Of a DNA stretch of 32,783 nt, positions 1-7,556 are shown one piece after another. A program made the translations under genes and the position numbers. The DNA is from Candidatus Caenarcanales bacterium (GTDB lineage Bacteria > Cyanobacteriota > Vampirovibrionia > LMEP-6097). Under the pieces are notes generated by a model that worked only from the letters and a program-made list of their open reading frames with translations, made no database searches and was not told the DNA's origin. The stretch lies in assembly GCA_022447685.1 (NCBI GenBank), contig JAKVAO010000024.1, forward strand, positions 1 to 32,783, written 5' to 3'. Position 1 is the first letter of the stretch. Each line of letters begins with the position of its first letter.

Positions 1-21
1 GTATTCTTTTATGCTTGACAT
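1..21 (-). CDS. 5' end of an unidentified gene (partial)
   Basis: Reading the minus strand, an ATG at 21-19 opens a frame (MSSIKEY...) that runs off the left edge. It is preceded by a textbook ribosome-binding site, AAAGGAG, with nine bases between GGAG and the ATG; such clear sites are uncommon in this window, which supports a real start. Only seven codons are visible, so no function can be proposed. It lies downstream of, and in the same direction as, the collagen-like gene and may belong to the same surface-protein cluster. Confidence 0.45.
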
Positions 22-140
22 TTGTCTTTTCTCCTTTTTTTATTTTAAGGAATTTACACAATTTATTTTACACTCTCATTTTCCTAGCAGTTTCAGAACT
101 TGTTGCAGTATCAGCATTCCCGTTAAGTGAACCAACTATG

Positions 141-959
141 TTAGCAGTAAGCACCTGAGAAAGATAAATTACCAGCAACACTCATATCACCTGCGACATT
201 CAGATCTTCAGCCACACTTAAATCCTTAGAAGCAGTAATGTCAGAATTAACAACAAGAATCTGATCAGACTTACCAATATTAGTGAGATTCTGCAAACTC
301 TGGATATTTTCCTGAATAGGGTTAGTCACTATAAGTGCTTCATTCGCTTTCTCAGACACAGCTACGGTGCCAATAATATCAGCAGCAGAAACTATAGTAG
401 GTCCAGGCTCACCAGCTTCTCCCTTCTCGCCTTTTTCACCTTGATCTCCTTTCGGTCCTTGAGGACCAGCTGCTAGTTCTGGATATATTCCAGTATCAGT
501 TCCCTCAGGTATAGTAAAAGCAGTAGAAAGCTCAACTTGAAGATTTAATGGTTTTTCGCCATCCAAATTAAAATCATTATTCTGGGGTTGCTCTAATAAT
601 AAACGTGTGAAGCCAAGTGGAGAGCTTGCACTAATGGATTCACCACTGATTTTAATAACAACTCTAAACATGTTTCCAGAACTATCAGGCAGAAGTGGTA
701 GACGGCACTGGGCTTTACGTTTGCTTTTATTAATAAAGCTTTCTAGGATAAACTCTTGATTATCAGCAGTGATTAGGGATATTCTAAGAGGTTCACGCTT
801 GGATTCGAGTTTGGTTTCATTATTGGCTGATATTGTTAATAGGTCACCAGCATAAAGGATCTCAGGAATAGAATTAGGGTTAACAGCAGCTTTAGCCTCT
901 TGCAGATTCACAAGCAAAGCAAATAAAATAATGAATATCGAAATTAGATATTTATGCAC
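141..959 (-). CDS. secreted collagen-like protein, probably frameshifted near its C-terminus
   Basis: A 272-residue protein starting at GTG 959 with a signal peptide (hydrophobic run ISIFIILFALLVNL, then AKA). The middle (about residues 165-185) is a short collagen-like Gly-X-Y tract (GPQGPKGDQGEKGEKGEAG). The C-terminal part has short beta-type repeats (DLNVAGDMSVAGNLSFSG), as seen in tail-fibre or trimeric surface-stalk proteins. The frame ends at 141 just after SGAYC. In the adjacent frame, translation continues for 28 more codons to a TAA at 68-70 and includes NGNADTATSSETA, a motif style typical of fibre-like proteins, so one indel near 150-160 probably truncates the gene. A -10 box lies six bases before the GTG. 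Likely an exported adhesin or appendage protein; the binding target is unknown. Confidence 0.75.
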   Translation of the reverse strand: MHKYLISIFIILFALLVNLQEAKAAVNPNSIPEILYAGDLLTISANNETKLESKREPLRISLITADNQEFILESFINKSKRKAQCRLPLLPDSSGNMFRVVIKISGESISASSPLGFTRLLLEQPQNNDFNLDGEKPLNLQVELSTAFTIPEGTDTGIYPELAAGPQGPKGDQGEKGEKGEAGEPGPTIVSAADIIGTVAVSEKANEALIVTNPIQENIQSLQNLTNIGKSDQILVVNSDITASKDLSVAEDLNVAGDMSVAGNLSFSGAYC

Positions 960-965
960 TTATAT

Positions 966-971
966 ATTTTA
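966..971 (-). promoter_or_regulatory. -10 box six bases before the collagen-like gene start
   Basis: On the minus strand TAAAAT (971 to 966) is followed by six bases and then GTG at 959. Transcription would begin at or next to the start codon, giving a leaderless message. The same spacing recurs at several other genes in the window. Confidence 0.4.
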
Positions 972-980
972 AATACTAGG

Positions 981-1238
981 CTAACGATTCTGCAAATATA
1001 AGGCAATCCACGATGAAATGATTGCTATAAATATTCCAGTATTTAGGATTTTCAAATAATTAAGTTCTACTTTTATTGAATCAATTCTACCGTCAAGTTT
1101 GACTTCAACCGTGTCAATTTTAGAATCCAAATGGTCAATCTTTGAATCTAATTTCTGAATAGCCAAGGTGAAATCTTTAGTTAGGTTTTGGATAATTATA
1201 TCCATCTCTCTTTGGCTGTAGGGATGTTCTGTAGTCAT
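981..1238 (-). CDS. small coiled-coil protein with C-terminal membrane anchor
   Basis: 85 residues, ATG at 1238 preceded by the strong ribosome-binding site AAAGGAG. Residues about 28-60 form a coiled coil with repeated units (LDSKIDHLDSKID, then VEVKLDGRIDSIKVEL). The C-terminus is one transmembrane helix (about residues 66-81, ending LYLQNR). The layout, a soluble coiled coil plus a tail anchor, resembles small DUF1640- or haemolysin-XhlA-like proteins, but I cannot assign a family. It is 21 bases upstream of the collagen-like gene in the same direction, so the two may be co-expressed although the latter appears to have its own -10 box. Confidence 0.75.
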   Translation of the reverse strand: MTTEHPYSQREMDIIIQNLTKDFTLAIQKLDSKIDHLDSKIDTVEVKLDGRIDSIKVELNYLKILNTGIFIAIISSWIALYLQNR

Positions 1239-1426
1239 CTTATCTCCTTTATATACAGATTTAGTTAAATACTTACTAAGTAAAAACTATAAATCTGATC
1301 ATAAGGTATATATTTATTCTATAACAGAATATGTGGTTAAAACGGTTATATCCATTATTCAAAAAGAAATTAGAAGAGCCAATTTTGGAGTAATACTTAC
1401 ATCAAAGTGTTTTAAATAAAAGGTGG
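1239..1426. other. intergenic stretch upstream of the coiled-coil gene
   Basis: First part of a gap of about 395 bases. No convincing gene. It contains an inverted repeat TATTCT-ATAAC-AGAATA at 1315-1331 and a palindrome TTACTAAGTAA at 1273-1283, both upstream of the minus-strand coiled-coil gene and possibly part of its control region. No clear -35/-10 pair was found. Confidence 0.4.
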
Positions 1427-1560
1427 CATAGAGCCTTCACAATCAGCGAGTGAAAGCTCTATGAACTCTCCCTCCCAAATAGCTCAGGCTACGATGCCGC
1501 TTTTGTTACTCGTTCGTCCTATTCATCTCATTAGCAGAGCTAAGGAGTATTTCGAACTCC
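1427..1560. ncRNA. hairpin-rich intergenic segment, candidate structured RNA
   Basis: Several inverted repeats lie in series. 1427-1463: CATAGAGC and TTCAC pair with GTGAA and GCTCTATG around a nine-base loop with one mismatch. About 1480-1491: TAGC-TCAG-GCTA. 1531-1543: TTAGC-AGA-GCTAA. 1544-1560: GGAGT-ATTTCGA-ACTCC. The intrinsic terminator at 1568-1595 follows directly. The segment looks richer in G and C than the flanking intergenic DNA. It matches no RNA family I recognise, and its strand is undecided. A 47-codon frame (ATG 1461 to TAA 1604, plus strand) crosses it but also runs through the terminator stem, so it is probably fortuitous. Confidence 0.3.
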
Positions 1561-1567
1561 TAATAAA

Positions 1568-1595
1568 AAAAGGAACCCCAATCGGGGTTCCTTTT
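1568..1595 (-). terminator. intrinsic terminator of the giant surface protein
   Basis: A perfect 12-bp stem, AAAAGGAACCCC pairing with GGGGTTCCTTTT, around a four-base loop. On the minus strand the stem is followed by a run of seven T, just after the stop codon of the large surface-protein gene. It has a short T run on the plus strand too, so it may work in both directions. Confidence 0.9.
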
Positions 1596-1633
1596 AACAG
1601 CTAAGTTAAGTCGATTAAAAAGTTACTTAATAA

Positions 1634-4600
1634 TTATTGAGCAACTCTAGAACCTCTAGCAGCAGAAAGAACTTGAACATAAGTTATAGTCTTATCAGCT
1701 TCAGGGTTTTCGAACTTAACGATACCTTTCTTATTTCTAGTAAGGTCTGCGTTAGCAACTACTGCAGTTGTACCATCAGAGTAAACAACCTCTAAGCTAA
1801 CATCCTTAGGAAGCTTACCATTTCTTTGTCTGATAACTTGTCTTCCTTTCTTGTCAGTCTTAAGAGCTCTTAGTCTCTTGATTGACTTGTTAGATGTTTT
1901 AGCAACAGTTGTTACATCAAGTTCAGCTGTAATAGTATCAGCACCATCAACTACAGACAATGTGTAAGTAGCAGCAGTTGGAACTACAGCAGCGAACTTA
2001 TCTCCAAGTGGAGTTACAGCAACGTTGTTTACAGTAGCAGTACCAGCAACATCAGCGAAAGTGAAACCACTTACAGTAGGCTCGTCGAATAATACAACGA
2101 TCTCACCTTCTACTAAAGTTGAAGTTAACAATGTAGCAACTGGACCAGTGATAGTTTTCTCGTCAGTTGGGTCAGGCTCTAAAGTACTATCACAAGAACC
2201 AAATGCAGCAACATCAACTACTTTGATTTGAGTAGCAGAGTTAGAAGTAGGGTTCTGAGATAAGATTACTTCTTGACCTTCAGCAGCTCTGATAACACCT
2301 TGGAAAGTACCATCAGCTAGAACTGGAACATTAATTGAATCAGTATTTGTTCCACCACTGTTTAATGTTGAAGTAATAGTGATTAAAGTACCTGGCTCTA
2401 AATCAGCGTTAGCATTAGAACATAGAGTTACTCTCTTATCACCTGAAGTATCTTCAACACCATTTACTAATGGAAGATCTTCGATAAGTACATTTACTGG
2501 AGTTTCAGCGTTAAACAATCCAAGTGAAGGAGAATCAACGACAGTAACTACAGCACTATCAAGCTTATCACCAGCAGCTATATTAGGAATAATTGCATTA
2601 TTCATTACAGCAGCAGTTTCAAAGGCTGGAGAGTTAGCATCAGCAACTTCAGCAGCATCTCTGAAGTAAGACTGAGCCATATCGTCATCTAAAGCAGCAC
2701 CGTCAAGTACAGGTAGTAAAGCATATTCTGTTACAGAAGATACTACTTTGCTAGCTAACTGAGCTGGAGCTGAAGTTGCAATATGAACTCTGTTATTACC
2801 ATCTTCTCTTTGAGCAACCCAACAATAGATGTCAACATCATTTGCAGATAATGCAGGAGTGTTAACAACAACGTTTGTAAATGTTACAGATGAAGTAGTG
2901 CTTGCAGCTCTTGGATTATTAACTCCAGCGCCAGCAGTCAATGTCGTATAGATCGCATCAACAGCAGAACCTGCACCATTCAAATCTTCACCATCAGGAG
3001 CTGAAGCAGAGATAGAATCATCAGAAACAAATCTACCACCAGCTGGGGTAGTACCAGTAGGATCTGCAAAGAGACCTTCTTCAGTACCAGCACAGTAAAG
3101 TCTGAAATCACCATTAGCAACAGCAGGGTATGCAGAAGGTAAACCATCTACATCAGTACCGATAGGGAATGCATCTGGAACAGCTTCTGTAACTTTAATA
3201 TCTACGAACTTAGTTGTACCAGCCGTACCTGTTACAAATCTCTTACCTGCAGTAGGTACATTAGTAAATGTTACACCTTGAGATCCAAAGTTGTTCTCAA
3301 CATCTTCTCTTACAAATACAGTTGGAGTACCACTTGTAAATGTAGATGTAGCAGAATCAGAGATAGATACTTGCAATAAAGAATTTAGAGCATCTGATAG
3401 ATTAACAGTACCTAAATCTTCAAGGACAGTAATAGTTTCATTAGGGAAAGTACCTTCAACTTGAACAAGTTGTAAAGTAGCACCTAATTGAGCATTGGAA
3501 GATACAGCCAAAGCATCTGGTTCCATTACAAAGAAGATTCCTCTTAAGAAATCATCAGTAGTGAAAGTACCTTGACTTAAATCTAAATCAACAAATGCTT
3601 GAGCGTTGTTTGATGAAATTGGTTGAGCTTGTTCAACTAAATCATTGAATGAAAGCGTAACACCAGAAGAAACAAAGCTTGAGAAAACTTCATCCATTTC
3701 TGCATCAGTTAAACCATTTACATCATCATCAACAGCAGCAATATCAACACCAGTAGGTAACGTTAATCTTAAGTTAACTGAAGAACCTAAGTCTTTAATA
3801 GACTGGAATTGACCAGATACAGCTTCTTCAATAGCAATTGCTCTTGGCTTAACTTGGATACCAGGAATTGGTCCACGTGTACCAGTTGCTGCACCATTTC
3901 CAACTGTACCAGCTGCGAATAAAGGAGGAATTGTAGTATCAAGAACTAAATCAGTACCAATAGCATCAACAACCTTATCGAGAGAATTATTTGTAGTTGA
4001 TAAAGTTGGAGTTAATGCTGATCTAGAAGATGTTGGATCTTCAGACTTATGAACCATTAACTGAGTTCCAGTACCTGTTGTAGGAAGAACTCTAGCTGTT
4101 ACACCAGTAGTTAAGTTAGTAGGCTTGATTTCAGCAAGTGTAAACTGCTTAGTACCATTAATATTATTACCTGATACTTTAGCTAAAAGTTTTACACCGT
4201 TAGCTTTAGAGTTAGTACCTAATGCAATAGAACCTTTAGGTCTAATTGAAATTAAGTCTCTATTGTTATCAGTAATATTTTGGTATTTATTAACAAAAGG
4301 AAGGATTCTTACTTCATATCTATTTCCAACTTTAACCAATCTAGACGCCATCACCATGTTGTCACTTTGATCTTCAGCTGTAATTGTAGATACGGTAAAC
4401 GTAGCATTAGCACCACCACCAGTAATAGTGATTGTGTCAGTAGGCAAATATCCATTACCTGCATTAGCTACAGTGAAAGCAGTAACAGAAGTACCATCAG
4501 CAGTTGTATCAACTGTTAAACCTGTACCTGAACCACCAGTAGTAGCAACACCAGTAGCAGTATTATAACCACCATTGTTAGTACCACCTACTGCAGATAC

Positions 4601-6556
4601 AGTTGCAACAGGACCAGTACCAGTAATGAAAGCATTCTGTGAGTATAGGTCTTCAGATAGATTTGTAGTTTTAAATTCTAGGTTAGAATTTAAAGTTGAA
4701 ATATCAGCAGCAGCTTCGTTACCATAAATAACGTGGTATACAGTACCATTAGTTGCATCAGATTCTTGAAGTCTAGCAAATACTTCAGAAGTATTTCTTA
4801 AAACATCATTATCAGCGAAGTTAGTCGTGTTAGAACCTGTGAAAACAGTGTTATTACCAGCTGTTTCGTCTTTAGATACAATTGCTGTGATAGAAGCAGA
4901 ACCATCATCACCACCAACTATAGCATCGTCAAATGTAACGCCAGGGAATAAGAATACGTTATCAAGAATGAATGGATCAGCGTTAGTACCATCACCACCA
5001 GTAATAGTGAAGTTACCAGGAGCACCATTAACTAATGCACCGTTTGCAGCAGCTTCAGCAAGACCAGAAGCAGCAGTTAGTAAACCACCAGCTAAATCTT
5101 GTCCATCTTGAAGAGTACTTCCTCCATTAGCTGGAGATACGGTGATAATAGATGCATCTGTAGCAGCAGAAATGTTATCAGGTGTTGTTGTGTTTTCTTT
5201 GACAGAATTAGCAACTGCACCCAAGAAACCTGAGGCATCAATAGTAGCAGCAACATTATCTAAATTAGTAGATCCAGCGAAAAGACCAACGAAAACATCA
5301 GATACAGTTAAAGTTGCATCAGTAGCTCCATCATTACCATTAACTAATTCAAGGCTAACAGTAATTAATGCATTAGAAGCACCTTGGAAAGATGCACTAG
5401 TAGATGGATCCGCATTTCTCATAGTGTCACCACTGGTAGATAAATCATCAACATCACTTACAAATTTACCTGTAGCAACTGGAGTTTGATAGTATTTCTT
5501 AGAAGTAGTTGTTGAATCAGGTCTTTCAGCCGCTCTTAATTTAATCGTATCGATATCTACAATTGCAGCAGAAGCAGTGTTAGTTCTTACAGCACCTGGA
5601 CCAAAAGAAACAGTCGATACTGCATCATCAATAGAAGAACCTAATAAAGTGTTAGACTCAGAATCTTCAGCAGTAGTACCAGTTAAAGTACCATCAGCAA
5701 CATATACTTCTATTTTACCGTCAGTAGAATCTGCAGTAGTAGCTATAGTAAAAGTTCTTTCTGACAGTTCATCAGAAATTGCAGGCTCAAACTGAGCTAC
5801 ATTTTCATTTGTTAAAGTTACAAGAACATTGTTATCAGTAATAGCAGTACCCGCATCACAAGCAATACCTACGTTATCCACTCTAACAGAAACTTTAGAA
5901 GTATTCTCAGTTTCAGTATCTGTTGTAGAAGCAGTGAAAAGAGCTAGTGCACCAGCAGGAACACCAGAGTTACCATCAGCAACATCAGTGGTTGCTGAAC
6001 CTAAAATATAAGCTAACAAAGCTACGTTTTCACTAGCTGCTGTTCCAACAGATAAACTTGTTGCACTACTTCCAGTTAAAACAGAAAGGTTTCTAGTAAT
6101 TAAACCTGATTCATTTGAACCATCAGCATCTTTATCACCACCAGCTTCATCAAAATCAGTTAGCTGAATAAATTCACCAGGAGCAACATATCCTGGTAAT
6201 GGTACAAAACTACAACCTGTTTGAGGTACAAAGTATGTAAGATAAGTACCATTTGGTGCAGCGACTTCACCACCGGCAGTACCATCAGCATCTTGTTGTG
6301 CAGTACCAGTAGCACTAACAACAACATACTGATCATTAGTAAAGCCATTTGAATATTGTAAAGTTTGTGCATCTAACTCAATAGTTAGAGCAGCAACATC
6401 AACGTCTGGTTTTGCACCTTGCGTCTTTTGACCAGCATCTAAAGTTAATAAAGGTAATGTAGCACCTTCATTAATAGTTGCGGCAAACGCAGGAGCAATC
6501 GAAGAGAAACCAAACGCAGCGAGTAATAACAAGGTTAAACCTTTTCTTAAACTCAT
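1634..6556 (-). CDS. giant secreted surface protein (1640 aa)
   Basis: Start chosen at ATG 6556 because an AAAGGAG site sits just upstream; a further in-frame ATG lies at 6586. The N-terminus is a classic signal peptide (SLRKGLTLLLLAAFGFSS, cleavage after AFA). The mature protein is rich in Thr, Ala, Val, Asp and Gly, poor in Lys over most of its length, and looks all-beta. Around residue 680-720 a glycine-rich repeat (ANAGNGYLPTDTITITGGG) resembles segments of phage and marine surface proteins. Only about six cysteines are present. The last 80 residues turn basic (KTSNKSIKRLRALKTDKKGR) and could be a wall- or envelope-binding tail. No SLH domain, LPXTG or autotransporter barrel was seen. Strong ribosome-binding site, TATAAT promoter and strong terminator suggest high expression, as for an S-layer or sheath protein; that role is inferred. 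Confidence 0.85.
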   Translation of the reverse strand: MSLRKGLTLLLLAAFGFSSIAPAFAATINEGATLPLLTLDAGQKTQGAKPDVDVAALTIELDAQTLQYSNGFTNDQYVVVSATGTAQQDADGTAGGEVAAPNGTYLTYFVPQTGCSFVPLPGYVAPGEFIQLTDFDEAGGDKDADGSNESGLITRNLSVLTGSSATSLSVGTAASENVALLAYILGSATTDVADGNSGVPAGALALFTASTTDTETENTSKVSVRVDNVGIACDAGTAITDNNVLVTLTNENVAQFEPAISDELSERTFTIATTADSTDGKIEVYVADGTLTGTTAEDSESNTLLGSSIDDAVSTVSFGPGAVRTNTASAAIVDIDTIKLRAAERPDSTTTSKKYYQTPVATGKFVSDVDDLSTSGDTMRNADPSTSASFQGASNALITVSLELVNGNDGATDATLTVSDVFVGLFAGSTNLDNVAATIDASGFLGAVANSVKENTTTPDNISAATDASIITVSPANGGSTLQDGQDLAGGLLTAASGLAEAAANGALVNGAPGNFTITGGDGTNADPFILDNVFLFPGVTFDDAIVGGDDGSASITAIVSKDETAGNNTVFTGSNTTNFADNDVLRNTSEVFARLQESDATNGTVYHVIYGNEAAADISTLNSNLEFKTTNLSEDLYSQNAFITGTGPVATVSAVGGTNNGGYNTATGVATTGGSGTGLTVDTTADGTSVTAFTVANAGNGYLPTDTITITGGGANATFTVSTITAEDQSDNMVMASRLVKVGNRYEVRILPFVNKYQNITDNNRDLISIRPKGSIALGTNSKANGVKLLAKVSGNNINGTKQFTLAEIKPTNLTTGVTARVLPTTGTGTQLMVHKSEDPTSSRSALTPTLSTTNNSLDKVVDAIGTDLVLDTTIPPLFAAGTVGNGAATGTRGPIPGIQVKPRAIAIEEAVSGQFQSIKDLGSSVNLRLTLPTGVDIAAVDDDVNGLTDAEMDEVFSSFVSSGVTLSFNDLVEQAQPISSNNAQAFVDLDLSQGTFTTDDFLRGIFFVMEPDALAVSSNAQLGATLQLVQVEGTFPNETITVLEDLGTVNLSDALNSLLQVSISDSATSTFTSGTPTVFVREDVENNFGSQGVTFTNVPTAGKRFVTGTAGTTKFVDIKVTEAVPDAFPIGTDVDGLPSAYPAVANGDFRLYCAGTEEGLFADPTGTTPAGGRFVSDDSISASAPDGEDLNGAGSAVDAIYTTLTAGAGVNNPRAASTTSSVTFTNVVVNTPALSANDVDIYCWVAQREDGNNRVHIATSAPAQLASKVVSSVTEYALLPVLDGAALDDDMAQSYFRDAAEVADANSPAFETAAVMNNAIIPNIAAGDKLDSAVVTVVDSPSLGLFNAETPVNVLIEDLPLVNGVEDTSGDKRVTLCSNANADLEPGTLITITSTLNSGGTNTDSINVPVLADGTFQGVIRAAEGQEVILSQNPTSNSATQIKVVDVAAFGSCDSTLEPDPTDEKTITGPVATLLTSTLVEGEIVVLFDEPTVSGFTFADVAGTATVNNVAVTPLGDKFAAVVPTAATYTLSVVDGADTITAELDVTTVAKTSNKSIKRLRALKTDKKGRQVIRQRNGKLPKDVSLEVVYSDGTTAVVANADLTRNKKGIVKFENPEADKTITYVQVLSAARGSRVAQ

Positions 6557-6611
6557 TTTTTCTCCTTTTTCTCCTATTTTTATCATTTTGTTTTTGAATA
6601 ATAATCAAAGG

Positions 6612-6636
6612 GCCTAATTTAGGCACGGTGATTATA
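6612..6636 (-). promoter_or_regulatory. promoter and palindrome of the giant surface protein
   Basis: On the minus strand a perfect TATAAT (6636 to 6631) lies about 75 bases before the ATG at 6556. Six bases further on, around the expected transcription start, is the palindrome GCCTAA-T-TTAGGC (6612-6624), which could be an operator or a 5' stabilising hairpin. I found no good -35 box. Confidence 0.5.
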
Positions 6637-6997
6637 TACTCAGAAGTAATAATTCCATTTTTTCGGGTCTTGGTCAATGAATAAAAATTAATATTATTGG
6701 AAGAGTTCAAGATAAGCATTTTTGTGATGATCTAATAGAGTTGGTTTATTAAAGATATCAACTTACAATTTGTATATCATGTTTGTTGGAATGCCTATGA
6801 AATATGGGTTTTGAAAAATAAAGTTCTTTTAATCTTGATTAAGGAACATTAAGGTTTCAAGATAATTTTAATATTTTTTTTTGTTAAAAATTTCTGATTT
6901 TAGTTACTCTGCCTAGCTTTTTTGTTTATTTACCAATGTTAAGGGGCTAGATTTTTTGAACTACTGGTTTTTCTAACAAGCATATTTATTGAATTTA
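6637..6997. other. AT-rich divergent intergenic region
   Basis: About 360 bases between the surface-protein promoter and the small-membrane-protein cassettes, with no supported gene. It holds inverted repeats (TTAATC-TT-GATTAA at 6829-6842; TCTTGA at 6833-6838 with TCAAGA at 6857-6862) followed by T-rich DNA. These may take part in transcription control of the plus-strand cassettes, but I cannot define a promoter. Confidence 0.4.
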
Positions 6998-7020
6998 ATT
7001 TGAGGAAAAATGACCCCTTT
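6998..7020 (+). repeat. leader element copy 1 (23 bp)
   Basis: First of three copies. This copy and the one at 7501-7523 are identical over 23 bases; the third, on the minus strand near 11.5 kb, shares the 16-base core GGAAAAATGACCCCTT. After the element, the similarity between copies 1 and 2 goes on for about 35 more bases (including TCTTGCAGTATTA) up to the ATG of the downstream small membrane protein. The core contains GAGG, four bases, then ATG, so it also looks like a ribosome-binding site plus start codon. Confidence 0.8.
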
Positions 7021-7081
7021 CTATTTTTTGTTTGGTCTTGCAGTATTAATACCATGGACTTTAGTTCTCATGAGTATTTAG
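7010..7081 (+). CDS. possible 23-aa hydrophobic leader peptide
   Basis: Within leader element copy 1, GAGG and a four-base spacer precede an ATG that opens a 23-codon frame (begins MTPFYFLFGLAVLIPW) ending at TAG 7079-7081. The peptide is almost entirely hydrophobic and could span the membrane. It overlaps, in another frame, the start of the next gene (ATG 7054), so it might couple or attenuate its translation. In copy 2 the same start gives only MTPLNFL and in copy 3 MTP, so the peptide itself is not conserved. Speculative. Confidence 0.2.
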   Translation: MTPFYFLFGLAVLIPWTLVLMSI

Positions 7082-7293
7082 AATCTGAAAAATACAGATC
7101 GCTCTGCTATAAACAACTGGGAATTCTTCTAGGGAGTCCTGCAATCACAATAACGTTTGGATTTTTCTTTTATGACGCAGAAAATAACAATTTGCATATA
7201 AAAATCATACTTAGTACTATATTCTTAATTATCGGTCTTAAAATGATCGATAAAGGATATAACATTTTATTAGATTTAAACAAAAGGACTTGA
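7054..7293 (+). CDS. small two-helix membrane protein, cassette 1 first gene
   Basis: 79 residues from ATG 7054. An upstream in-frame TTG at 7000 would add 18 residues, but that stretch coincides with the conserved DNA leader element and has no ribosome-binding site, so I prefer the ATG. The protein has two hydrophobic helices (about residues 23-40 and 48-62) and a charged C-terminus. It is a paralogue of the product at 7557-7796, which has the same length; the best-kept stretch is YKQLGILLGSP against LKQFGLILGSP. Two bases separate it from its partner gene. Function unknown; the arrangement suggests a two-subunit membrane complex or a toxin/immunity-like pair, but neither is demonstrated. 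Confidence 0.6.
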   Translation: MDFSSHEYLESEKYRSLCYKQLGILLGSPAITITFGFFFYDAENNNLHIKIILSTIFLIIGLKMIDKGYNILLDLNKRT

Positions 7294-7295
7294 AA

Positions 7296-7451
7296 ATGAC
7301 AATAATGGAATCAATAATGTTTTTTTCAATTGTAATGCTGGCAATCTCTATGTGCCTTATAACATTACAAAACATGGGCTATAAAAGAAAAAAATTAAAC
7401 AATGAACTAGACCCTAATAAATCCTTTCTTGAGAATTTTTTCTCGGCTTAG
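7296..7451 (+). CDS. 51-aa single-helix membrane protein, cassette 1 second gene
   Basis: ATG 7296 to TAG 7449-7451, 51 residues. One transmembrane helix (about residues 5-25), a basic stop-transfer segment YKRKK and a C-terminal motif LDPNKSFLENFFSA. The same layout and motif (LNPNKSFLENFWGSNL) occur in the product of 7786-7956, which shows that this short frame is a real gene and that the gene pair was duplicated. It starts two bases after the stop of the preceding gene, whose end (AAAGGACTTGAAA) supplies a GGA-type ribosome-binding site. Function unknown; likely a small inner-membrane protein with a conserved cytoplasmic tail. Confidence 0.7.
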   Translation: MTIMESIMFFSIVMLAISMCLITLQNMGYKRKKLNNELDPNKSFLENFFSA

Positions 7452-7467
7452 CTTTTATAAATTTAGC

Positions 7468-7503
7468 AGCCTCAAGATTAGTATTGGAATTAGCTATGCC
7501 ATT
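7468..7503 (-). other. short fragment resembling leucine-rich-repeat coding DNA
   Basis: Between the two cassettes, the plus-strand 17-mer GAATTAGCTATGCCATT (7487-7503) is identical to 8186-8202 inside the LRR gene in the same orientation. The adjoining bases (from about 7468) resemble 8074-8098 of the same gene, including GATTAGTA. Read on the minus strand it encodes NGIANSNTNLEA, close to LRR-unit sequence (NGIANS and LTNLDAL in the intact gene). It may be a remnant of an LRR gene left by the duplication; chance cannot be excluded for so short a match. Confidence 0.35.
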
Positions 7504-7523
7504 TGAGGAAAAATGACCCCTTT
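7501..7523 (+). repeat. leader element copy 2 (23 bp)
   Basis: Identical over 23 bases to 6998-7020 and placed at the same distance before the ATG of the second cassette. In this copy the embedded GAGG-ATG opens only a seven-codon frame. Downstream, TCTTGCAGTATTA is again conserved, with TATTAT four bases before the ATG at 7557. Confidence 0.8.
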
Positions 7524-7556
7524 AAATTTTTTGTAAGATCTTGCAGTATTATTTCT

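Noticed and set aside
1544..1560. GGAGT-ATTTCGA-ACTCC, like a tRNA T-arm
   Set aside because: The seven-base loop does not begin with TTC in register on either strand, and no matching acceptor, D or anticodon arms were found.
1461..1604. 47-codon plus-strand frame (MNSPSQIAQATM...)
   Set aside because: It runs through the terminator stem and has no ribosome-binding site; most likely fortuitous, though noted with the hairpin-rich segment.
2025..6011. Several plus-strand open frames of 60-115 codons
   Set aside because: They lie antisense to the 1640-residue surface-protein gene, have no start signals and mirror its biased composition; they are shadows of that gene.
7000..7053. TTG-started N-terminal extension (MRKNDPF...) of the cassette proteins
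   Set aside because: The stretch corresponds to the conserved DNA element, which also occurs without the gene near 11.5 kb; no ribosome-binding site precedes the TTG. Kept as an alternative start only.
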